Positions 54,722 through 61,991 of a DNA stretch of 64,000 nt are shown here, piece after piece. The stretch is taken from assembly GCF_963665675.1 (NCBI RefSeq), contig NZ_OY762426.1, forward strand, positions 1,054,001-1,118,000, given 5' to 3'. This DNA comes from an uncultured Methanolobus sp. (lineage in GTDB: Archaea > Halobacteriota > Methanosarcinia > Methanosarcinales > Methanosarcinaceae). Position 1 is the stretch's first letter. The number at the start of each line of letters is the position of its first letter. Below the pieces are notes generated by a model. The model was not told the DNA's origin, ran no database searches, and saw only the letters and a list, made by a program, of their open reading frames with translations. A program made the position numbers and the translations under genes.

Positions 54722-55420
54722 CTGGAATTTGAAGAGCCTGTTACAGAGATAATAAAACGTGCACACAATGTGAAGAGTTTCAGGTTCAAAAGACCGGGTG
54801 ATTTTGATTACAAAGCAGGGCAGTATGTGATAATCAAACTGGATATCGGAGATAAGAAAAGAGGAAAACCATTTACACTTTCCAGCAGTCCCACTGAAAA
54901 AGATCACATCGAATTTACAAAAAAACTCACAGGACATGAGTTCTCAAATAAACTGGATGCCATGGTGACCGGAGACAAAGCAACTGTAAAAGGTCCTTTT
55001 GGTAAATTGACCTTTGAAGGAAAACGTGACAAGATCGCACTCCTTAGTGGCGGCATTGGCATCACACCAATGATCAGTATTTGCAAATACTGCACTGATA
55101 TGAAACTCGATACGGACATCATGCTGATATGCAGTGATAAGACCGAAGAGGACATGATATTCACAGAAGAACTTGAGGAAATGCAAAAACAGAATCCTAA
55201 CCTCAAGGTTTTCAATACACTCACACGAGCCTCCGAAAACTGGATGGGATGCAGGGAGCGCATCTGTGAGAACCTTATACTCAGGGAATTGCCGGATTAT
55301 TCGGAAAGGACATTTTACGTATGCGGTCCGCCACCCATGGTGGACGCAATGGTAGAATTGCTTCAGGCTATGAAAATACCTGACAGTGAAATAAACAAGG
55401 AATCACTGATAGGATACTAA
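54722..55420 (+). CDS. FNR-like flavin oxidoreductase, likely CTG start
   Basis: 232 residues if started at CTG 54722. The first conventional start, GTG 54770, would remove LEFEEPVTEIIKRAHN, the typical first strand of ferredoxin-NADP-reductase-like proteins, and has no ribosome site, while CTG 54722 lies seven bases after AAGGAGG. Marks: FAD-binding GKPFTLSSSPTE (about 46-57, RxYSx(S/T) variant), GGIGITPMISI (about 107-117), and CGPPPMVDAM (about 202-211). Transfers electrons between NAD(P)H or flavin and an iron-sulfur partner; two bases after isf. Confidence 0.82.
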   Translation: MEFEEPVTEIIKRAHNVKSFRFKRPGDFDYKAGQYVIIKLDIGDKKRGKPFTLSSSPTEKDHIEFTKKLTGHEFSNKLDAMVTGDKATVKGPFGKLTFEGKRDKIALLSGGIGITPMISICKYCTDMKLDTDIMLICSDKTEEDMIFTEELEEMQKQNPNLKVFNTLTRASENWMGCRERICENLILRELPDYSERTFYVCGPPPMVDAMVELLQAMKIPDSEINKESLIGY

Positions 55421-55442
55421 AGAAGAACGGAAGGCACAGATC

Positions 55443-55988
55443 ATGAAAAGAATAGCATGGGGAATCACCGGGTCAGGAGACCTTATCAAAGAAACATATG
55501 AGACGATGGTGGATATTAAGAACAAGACTGATCTTGAGATAATGGTTTTTCTCTCAAAGGAAGGAGAGACCGTTATGAAATGGTATCATATGTGGAACGA
55601 TATCCAGAAGGATTTCCCTAATTTTAAAACAGAAGGCGGACCAAATTCGCCGTTTCTCGCCGGACCGCTTCAAGTCGGATACTATGACGCACTTATCATT
55701 GCCCCAATGACTTCCAACAGTGTTGCAAAAATAGTATATGGAATTGGAGACACACTGGTCACAAATGTAGTTTCACAGACAGCAAAGGGCAGCACACCAA
55801 TATACATACTACCTGTTGACAGAGAAATGGGAACTGTCAAAACAGTATCTCCTGAAGGACGCGTAATGGAACTGAAAATGCGTGAAGTAGACGTATCCAA
55901 TACAAAGAAACTCGCCCAAATGGAAAACATCACTGTTATCAACAGCCCTGATGACATTTATGGCATACTTGGTGTGAACAAGGATTAA
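55443..55988 (+). CDS. afpA: Archaeoflavoprotein A
   Basis: 181 residues, FMN-binding Rossmann fold of the AfpA/flavoprotein family: AWGITGSGDLIKETYE (about 4-19), GPLQVGYYDALIIAPMTSNSVAKIVYGIGDTL (recognised in parts; APMTSN near 82). AfpA of Archaeoglobus is reduced by ferredoxin. Here it is the last gene of the redox run, behind ferredoxin, Isf and the FNR-like enzyme. Its stop codon overlaps that of the convergent DUF429 gene. Confidence 0.88.
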   Translation: MKRIAWGITGSGDLIKETYETMVDIKNKTDLEIMVFLSKEGETVMKWYHMWNDIQKDFPNFKTEGGPNSPFLAGPLQVGYYDALIIAPMTSNSVAKIVYGIGDTLVTNVVSQTAKGSTPIYILPVDREMGTVKTVSPEGRVMELKMREVDVSNTKKLAQMENITVINSPDDIYGILGVNKD

Positions 55989-56812
55989 TAGAAAGTATAA
56001 CCTTCACGAAGATATATGTCGGGAAGCTTCCCGATAGTATCATTCATTTTCAGGATTGAGCGATAAGTAGCATATGCAGCCACGAAACTGTCAAGAGCAT
56101 CACCATCTTTGTTTTTAATTAGTTTCTCTTCTGTATCCTCTGAGATGGTTATGCCGTTTTCAATTAGTTTACTCAGAATGTATTCTCTTTTTATCTCTTC
56201 CTTTTCTGTTCTGCCTTTGTACCCGATATAGAGATCTTCACTTTTCAGGGTTGAAGCCGGACATATTTCCATGAGCCAGGTTTTTTCAAATTCCGGTTCT
56301 TGCATAGGAACAGCACAGGCTTTTTCTTCAATCACTAGAGGACGCAGAACGTCACGTATTCCAAAATAGGTCTGCTTGTAAACCCAGAGGTTATAAATGC
56401 TGAATGGTGCTTTCACCTCAACATCCGTAAGACGTTTCAGTTCAGTCTTACCGCCCATTTGCTGCATCTTTTTACGGAAATCGTCCGCAGAACCATATTC
56501 ATCAGGAAATTCAGATACAAAAGAATACCAGTCTTTCCCGGACATCAATTTATCAGGAAGACTGAAAGGGAAGTCCATCCCAAAAACAGAATTTGTGTTT
56601 GATATTATCAGGCCACGCAAAGCTGAAAGACATGCATCACGCTTTTTGCTTTTACCAGGAACTATTTCAAAAATTGGATAGCAGCTTCGGATCTGAAGAC
56701 CACCATCACTGATGACGCCTTCACTTATCCATATCTTGCGGCCTGCATCTTTTGCACCACTGAAATCAACACCAAATATACGGCGTTTCTTTCCAGTGGC
56801 AGCAAAGTCCAT
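55985..56812 (-). CDS. DUF429 domain protein
   Basis: 275 residues. The N-terminal FGVDFSGAKDAGRKIW (about 13-28) and the MDFPFSLPDKL (about 79) and DALDSFVAAYA (about 240) segments match the DUF429 family, which has an RNase H-like fold with conserved acidic residues. Function unknown; nuclease activity is possible from the fold. Transcribed 14 bases after inositol-phosphate synthase. Confidence 0.78.
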   Translation of the reverse strand: MDFAATGKKRRIFGVDFSGAKDAGRKIWISEGVISDGGLQIRSCYPIFEIVPGKSKKRDACLSALRGLIISNTNSVFGMDFPFSLPDKLMSGKDWYSFVSEFPDEYGSADDFRKKMQQMGGKTELKRLTDVEVKAPFSIYNLWVYKQTYFGIRDVLRPLVIEEKACAVPMQEPEFEKTWLMEICPASTLKSEDLYIGYKGRTEKEEIKREYILSKLIENGITISEDTEEKLIKNKDGDALDSFVAAYATYRSILKMNDTIGKLPDIYLREGYTFY

Positions 56813-56826
56813 GATTTTCCTTGTGA

Positions 56827-57930
56827 TTAGTTGTCGCGCTCACCTTTGATGAAAGCATTTGTCATTACATGGGCTTCATCATCAGTGAACTGCTTTGGTG
56901 GATGTTTCATGAAGTATGAAGACGGCGAGTATAGAATACCGCCAATTCCTCTGTCAAGCGCAAGTTTACAGCACCTGATGGCATCAATAACCACACCTGC
57001 AGAGTTCGGGGAATCCTCAACTGAAAGGCGAAGCTCGATATTCATAGGGACATCGCCAAAGAGCTTACCTTCCATTCTCAGGAAGCACACCTTGTTGTCG
57101 TTCTGCCATGGGACATAGTCACTTGGACCCACGTGGATATTATCATCATCCATCCTCTGGCCGACAACTGACTGGACAGCCTCGGTCTTGGATTCTTTCT
57201 TGGAAGCAAGCCTGTTCCTGTTGAGCATGTTAAGGAAATCAGTATTACCTCCAGTGTTAAGCTGGTAAGTCCTTTCCAGTTTCACACCGCGTTTGTGGAA
57301 AAGGTCTGCCAGTGTCCTGTGAGTAATTGTTGCACCGAGCTGCGCCTTTATGTCATCACCGATAATAGGAATACCTTTTTCTTCAAACTTTGCAGCCCAC
57401 TGCGGATTGCTTACTATGAAAACAGGCATATTGTTAATGTATGCAACACCTGCCTCAAGAGCGCACTCCGCATAGAAACGTGTGGCTTCCTCAGAACCTA
57501 CCGGCATATAATTCAGTAAGATCTCCACACCGGAATCCTTCAGTTCCTTTACTATCCGCTCTTTTGTGCAGTCCGCCTCCTCAGAAGGAAGAAAACGCCT
57601 GTTGTCACTGTAACTGGCCATGTGTTCAGAGACCCCGTCAAGAACACAACCCATTTTTACAATAGTACCCGCAGGCGGAACTTCCGGACAGAAAACTGCT
57701 GTACAGTTCGGTAATGCAAATATTGCTTCTGAGACATCCTTTCCAACCTTCCTTTTATCAATATCAAAGGCAGCTACTACTTCAATATCAAATGGCCTGT
57801 AGCCACCGAGGTCCCAGTGCATTAAGCCTATTGCATCTTCCTCATTCTTTTTTTTGTAATATTCAATGCCCTGAATAAGGGAACTTGCACAATTGCCAAT
57901 ACCAGCAATTGCGATTTTAATTTTGTCCAT
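56827..57930 (-). CDS. ino1: myo-Inositol-1-phosphate synthase
   Basis: 367 residues. NAD+-dependent conversion of glucose-6-phosphate to inositol-1-phosphate: IAIAGIGNCASSLIQG (about 5-20), LNYMPVGSEEATRFYAE (about 139-155), GDDIKAQLGATITHRTL (about 191-207) and NTGGNTDFLNM (about 225-235), and conserved Lys/Asp toward the end. In archaea the product feeds inositol phospholipids or di-myo-inositol phosphate. Length is typical. A TATA-like box is not clear. Confidence 0.93.
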   Translation of the reverse strand: MDKIKIAIAGIGNCASSLIQGIEYYKKKNEEDAIGLMHWDLGGYRPFDIEVVAAFDIDKRKVGKDVSEAIFALPNCTAVFCPEVPPAGTIVKMGCVLDGVSEHMASYSDNRRFLPSEEADCTKERIVKELKDSGVEILLNYMPVGSEEATRFYAECALEAGVAYINNMPVFIVSNPQWAAKFEEKGIPIIGDDIKAQLGATITHRTLADLFHKRGVKLERTYQLNTGGNTDFLNMLNRNRLASKKESKTEAVQSVVGQRMDDDNIHVGPSDYVPWQNDNKVCFLRMEGKLFGDVPMNIELRLSVEDSPNSAGVVIDAIRCCKLALDRGIGGILYSPSSYFMKHPPKQFTDDEAHVMTNAFIKGERDN

Positions 57931-58205
57931 TCATCTACCTCTATGAAAGTGATTATGTTGAAAATGAATAACAGATGAGATATAATCACATTAATGTATT
58001 GATACAAATAAAAAGTTTTCTAAACATGGAATAGTCGCCCATATCAAGTGAGAATAATCTGAACTTAAGTCCCGGAGAGGAAAACTAAGCTCGAAAGATA
58101 TATTAAGCCAGAACAAGATAATAATTGAAACAGTGGGTTTTATTTTTGTTCAACCAGAGAACGACATATCTGCACTTTAGGAATAACGTTTAAGGAGATT
58201 CTGAA
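57931..58205. other. Divergent region between ino1 and the rubrerythrin operon
   Basis: AT-rich, no gene seen. Possible TATA for ino1 on the minus strand in AACTTTTTATTTG (about 58005-58017); the rubrerythrin side has GGGTTTTATTTTTG at about 58135. Confidence 0.35.
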
Positions 58206-58694
58206 ATGAGAGACATACTACAGGAAATTGCAGAAGAGCTTGATCATCTTAATTCACTTGATGAGGCAATTAGCCTTGCAATCGAACTTGAAGAAGAGGG
58301 AATGGCATATTACAGCGAAAAAGCATCAGTCATGAAGAATGAGACTGCCAGTAAGCTTTACATGTTCCTCGCAGATGAAGAAAAGAAACATGCAGGCTAC
58401 CTTCAGCAGTACAGGGAAAGCAAGGACATACCTGAAGTTGAGTTCACCTATCCTAAGTTTGAAGCATCTTTCAGCGAAGAATTCTCTGATGAAAAACTGG
58501 AAGAAATAGGAATACTGCTTGCAGCTCTCAGGTTTGAGCACAAGAGCGAATATTTCTACATGGAACTTGCTAAACGGGCGGAAGATGAAGAACAGAAAGT
58601 GTTCTTTAAAAAGGTTGCTGCTGCTGAGAGAGGCCATTATATGATAATTGACGAGCTGCTTGGTGATGCAACCGAGTTCAGAATGCAGACCTGA
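58206..58694 (+). CDS. Rubrerythrin-like ferritin-fold protein
   Basis: 162 residues, four-helix diiron fold: AIELEEEGMAYY (about 25-36), ADEEKKHAGYL (about 58-68), ALRFEHKSEYFYMELA (about 110-125), AAAERGHYMIIDELL (about 140-154), supplying the Glu/His ligands. No rubredoxin domain, so it depends on another donor. Reduces H2O2. Start ATG 58206 behind AAGGAGAT. First gene of an oxygen-defence operon with fprA 16 bases downstream. Confidence 0.88.
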   Translation: MRDILQEIAEELDHLNSLDEAISLAIELEEEGMAYYSEKASVMKNETASKLYMFLADEEKKHAGYLQQYRESKDIPEVEFTYPKFEASFSEEFSDEKLEEIGILLAALRFEHKSEYFYMELAKRAEDEEQKVFFKKVAAAERGHYMIIDELLGDATEFRMQT

Positions 58695-58710
58695 AACAGG
58701 GGATGGCACA

Positions 58711-59922
58711 ATGGATGATTACAAACCGCTCGAAGTCAAAAAGGGTATTTACTGGGTAGGTGTGGTTGACTGGAACCTGCGCGACTTCCACGGATATGAG
58801 ACTCCAAAAGGAGGCAGTTATAATGCATACCTTGTGATCGACGAGAAAATAGCACTCATTGACACAGTCAAAGCTCCGTTTGCCGGAGAGATGATTAAGC
58901 GCATCAGCCAGATAATAGACCCTTCAAAGATAGATTATATTATATCCAATCATGTGGAAATGGATCATTCCAGTTCTATTTCCCGCATTCTGGAAGTTGC
59001 ACCTGATGCAAAGGTATTTGCATCATCAAAAGGACAAACAGGCCTTTCAGAGTATTACAAGGAAGAAGGCTTTGATAACTGGGACCTGGATGTTGTTAAA
59101 ACAGGAGATGAACTGAGTCTTGGTGAAAGGACATTGATGTTCATCGAAGCAACAATGCTCCACTGGCCTGACAGCATGCAGACCTATGTGAAAGAAGACA
59201 AGCTCCTTTTCTCAAACGATGCCTTTGGACAGCATATTGCAACATCCAAACGCTTTGACGACGAAGTGGATGATGTAATGGATGATGCCGGCATCTACTA
59301 TGCGAATATCCTGCTGCCTTTCGGCGGGCAGGTGCTGAAATATGTCGAGAAGCTCAAAGAACTTGGAGTTTATCCTGAAATGATAGCTCCGGCACACGGA
59401 GTCATCTGGAGAAAGGATGTCTCAAAGGTGATGACACAATACCTGAGGTGGGCACGTGGCGAGACAGTTCCAAAGGTGCTTGTAATCTATGATACCATGT
59501 GGGGAAGTACTGAAAAAATGGCAATGGAAATTGTTGAGGGAGCAAGATCCGCAGGTGTTGAAGTCCGTTTGAGGCACCTGAGAAAGAACGACTGGAGCAT
59601 GACTATGAAAGAACTCATGGACTCCCCGGTGGTTGCCATAGGGTCCCCTACCATGAATAATGGGATGTTCTTTACCACTGCCGGATTCCTGACATACCTC
59701 AAAGGATTGCATCCAAAAGGTAAGAAATACTTCCTGTTCGGTTCCTACGGATGGGGAGGCGGTGCAGTCAAGGGAATGGAGAAAATGATGGAGAGTGCAA
59801 GGTTCGAACTTGCCATGGAAAGTGTGCAGATAAAGTTCAGACCTTATGAAGATGATAAAAAATCCTGCAGGGAAATAGGATTCAAGCTTGCTGAAATTGC
59901 AAAAGGGAATGCAAACTCTTAA
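58711..59922 (+). CDS. fprA: A-type flavoprotein, F420H2 oxidase / diiron flavoprotein
   Basis: 403 residues from ATG 58711; an upstream frame start at 58648 lies inside the rubrerythrin gene. N-terminal metallo-beta-lactamase-like domain with the diiron ligands HVEMDH (about 80-85) and APAHGVIW (about 228), and a C-terminal flavodoxin domain with VIYDTMWGSTEKMA (about 260-273). Methanogen FprA reduces O2 to water with F420H2; related enzymes reduce NO. The neighbouring rubrerythrin and FTR support an O2-defence role. Confidence 0.93.
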   Translation: MDDYKPLEVKKGIYWVGVVDWNLRDFHGYETPKGGSYNAYLVIDEKIALIDTVKAPFAGEMIKRISQIIDPSKIDYIISNHVEMDHSSSISRILEVAPDAKVFASSKGQTGLSEYYKEEGFDNWDLDVVKTGDELSLGERTLMFIEATMLHWPDSMQTYVKEDKLLFSNDAFGQHIATSKRFDDEVDDVMDDAGIYYANILLPFGGQVLKYVEKLKELGVYPEMIAPAHGVIWRKDVSKVMTQYLRWARGETVPKVLVIYDTMWGSTEKMAMEIVEGARSAGVEVRLRHLRKNDWSMTMKELMDSPVVAIGSPTMNNGMFFTTAGFLTYLKGLHPKGKKYFLFGSYGWGGGAVKGMEKMMESARFELAMESVQIKFRPYEDDKKSCREIGFKLAEIAKGNANS

Positions 59923-59966
59923 ATTAATGAAGATGAATCTCTATTCCAACATATGAGAGTGTTACT

Positions 59967-60242
59967 ATGAAATTCGAAAATGATCTAGAAGCTGAATTTT
60001 ATGAAAGGTCAAAGAAAAACGCAGAAACTACCGGATACAAACTCAACAGTGACTGGGATGTTATCACAACTGCTGTAAAAGGCATTTGCAACAACAAAAA
60101 AGAGTTTGGAGAATGGTACTGTTTCTGCCAGAAGAGAACCGGAGACAAGGAAAAAGATAAGAAGATCATCTGCCCATGCGCTGCAAGGTCAAGGGACGTT
60201 GAAACCCGTGGTTCATGCAAGTGCGGACTTTACATTAAATAG
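59967..60242 (+). CDS. Ferredoxin-thioredoxin reductase catalytic-chain-like protein
   Basis: 91 residues with three Cys-x-Cys motifs as in FTR catalytic chains: WYCFCQ (about 50-55), ICPCAA (about 68-73) and SCKCGLYI (about 83-90), plus an additional GICNN Cys. These hold a [4Fe-4S] cluster and an adjacent redox disulfide that reduces thioredoxin with ferredoxin electrons. Spacing differs a little from plant FTR. Third gene of the rubrerythrin-fprA operon (44 bases). Confidence 0.85.
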   Translation: MKFENDLEAEFYERSKKNAETTGYKLNSDWDVITTAVKGICNNKKEFGEWYCFCQKRTGDKEKDKKIICPCAARSRDVETRGSCKCGLYIK

Positions 60243-60408
60243 GACTAATAGAACTTTTTTACTTTACTGGGGCGACCTATGCTCCAGGAAACCAATTTCA
60301 TACTTCTTTTTTCCCGATATTGTTGATTAGTGGAAACTATATTCTTAAGTGGACAACAAATACTTAAATTATTGAAGGAGATATTAATTCAGGTAATCCT
60401 CCAGAGGA

Positions 60409-60945
60409 TTGAAAACAATATTACAAGGTGGGGTTATTATCGGTCATGATACTAATTTTGGAAATGCTGCTAATTACAGAGATTATGACAGAAAGGAAGA
60501 CAAACTGGGAGAGGTAAAAGACACAGAGACCACTGGGCTGGAGTGTGCTCTGGAGCAAAAAGATGTTCCTGATACACTGAAAATTCGCGTGAAAGCCCTT
60601 GAAATACTTTTAGACAACTCGGGAATAATCGCATTTCTGCGCAGAGAGAATGGAAAAGTCGAATTTGTTTCTGCCGCAGTGGAGGAATTCGGATACAAAG
60701 CCCGGGATTTTACCTCAGGAAAAGTGAACTACAATAAACTTGTTCATCCTGATGACCTTGACAGAGTGATTCTGGAACTGAAGGAAAATGCACTTGAAGG
60801 TGCTGCCGGATTTTCGCAGAAATACAGGATCAGGACAAAAAAGGAATACGTCAGAGCCATAGAGGAAAAGACAGAATTCATACGCGATGAAAATGGGAAT
60901 GTCGCCTACATCGCAGGGATACTAACCGACATTACTGATAATTAA
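60409..60945 (+). CDS. Stand-alone PAS domain protein
   Basis: 178 residues from TTG 60409. A single PAS with PAC (about 70-178): ALEILLDNSGIIAFLRRENGKVEFVS, KLVHPDDLDRV and IAGILTDITDN (each in part). No kinase or other output domain. The first 40 residues are hydrophilic and unconserved-looking. It may act on a separate kinase by protein contact. A PfkB kinase gene follows 27 bases downstream. Confidence 0.75.
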   Translation: MKTILQGGVIIGHDTNFGNAANYRDYDRKEDKLGEVKDTETTGLECALEQKDVPDTLKIRVKALEILLDNSGIIAFLRRENGKVEFVSAAVEEFGYKARDFTSGKVNYNKLVHPDDLDRVILELKENALEGAAGFSQKYRIRTKKEYVRAIEEKTEFIRDENGNVAYIAGILTDITDN

Positions 60946-60971
60946 AATTCTTAAATCCGGCAGGTGACAGC

Positions 60972-61889
60972 ATATCCAGTGTCTATACCGTCAGTGAAAC
61001 TTTTTATGACATACTTTTCAGGAAGGGAAAAATAATAGCCTCATGCCCCGGGGGAGCCATGCTTAATAGTTCGGTTTCTCTTGGAAGAGCAGGAGTCCCG
61101 GTTTCATTTATCAGCGAGTTAGGGCAGGATAATGTGGGTAATATAATCAAAGATTTTCTCAGTAACAACGGTGTTTCAACCACCCATCTTTATCTCTACG
61201 ATGGAAAATCACCGATTTCACTTGCGTTTCTAGATAATCTAAATAGTGCAAGATATGAATTCTATGAAGATTATCCGCAAAAACGTCTTGATATTGAGTT
61301 GCCGGATTTTGAACCCGAAAATATACTCATGTTCGGTTCAATAATGAGTTTGAATCCTGAAACCAGAGAGAGTCTGAAAAATATCCTCGTTTCTGCAAAG
61401 AACAGTGACACTACATTATATTATGACCCGAATTTCAGGGATGTCCTTTATTCTTCGCCTGAAGATATCAGGTCAATGATATCTGAGAATATTGCACTTG
61501 CAGACATTGTAAGAGCATCGGATGAGGATATGAGAATGATAGGTGGATGCACCGGTCCTGATGATGCATATGACTTTGTCTGCCAGAGAGGATGTAACAT
61601 ATTTATCTACACAGCAAATTCCCGCAGTGTTTACCTGAGAACTCCTTCTTACTCCGGAGATTATACCGTTCCTGAAATCGAGACAATAAGTACGGTCGGG
61701 TCAGGCGACAGTTTCAACGCCGGAATCGCATACATGCTTCATAAAAGAAAGGTCAAAGACTTACATGGTGTTGCCCGGTGGCAATGGGATGAGATAATTT
61801 ACACTGCAATTGAATTTGCATCCCATGTATGCATGAGCACTGACAATTACATTTCACCTGAATTTGCAGACATGCTAAAAAAGATATAG
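60972..61889 (+). CDS. PfkB-family sugar kinase, likely ATA start
   Basis: 305 residues if started at ATA 60972. The first conventional start, ATG 61059, would remove SSVYTVSETFYDILFRKGK and the CPGGA substrate segment, which are conserved PfkB features. The in-frame upstream sequence reaches a stop at 60939 without ATG, GTG or TTG, and AGGTGA lies four bases before the ATA. Other marks: ISELGQDNVG (about 52), DPNFR (about 155), and catalytic TVGSGDSFNAG (about 239-249). Substrate (ribose, fructose or nucleoside) undetermined. Confidence 0.8.
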   Translation: MSSVYTVSETFYDILFRKGKIIASCPGGAMLNSSVSLGRAGVPVSFISELGQDNVGNIIKDFLSNNGVSTTHLYLYDGKSPISLAFLDNLNSARYEFYEDYPQKRLDIELPDFEPENILMFGSIMSLNPETRESLKNILVSAKNSDTTLYYDPNFRDVLYSSPEDIRSMISENIALADIVRASDEDMRMIGGCTGPDDAYDFVCQRGCNIFIYTANSRSVYLRTPSYSGDYTVPEIETISTVGSGDSFNAGIAYMLHKRKVKDLHGVARWQWDEIIYTAIEFASHVCMSTDNYISPEFADMLKKI

Positions 61890-61991
61890 TAACAACACTG
61901 AATATATTTACAGATTACAATTGTCACTGCAATTGTAAATGTGAATGTAAATTGCTACTAATAAAATGGGATTGAAGTAGAGGGATAACAA

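Noticed and set aside
61887..61889. UAG stop of the PfkB gene
   Set aside because: It is followed directly by UAA.
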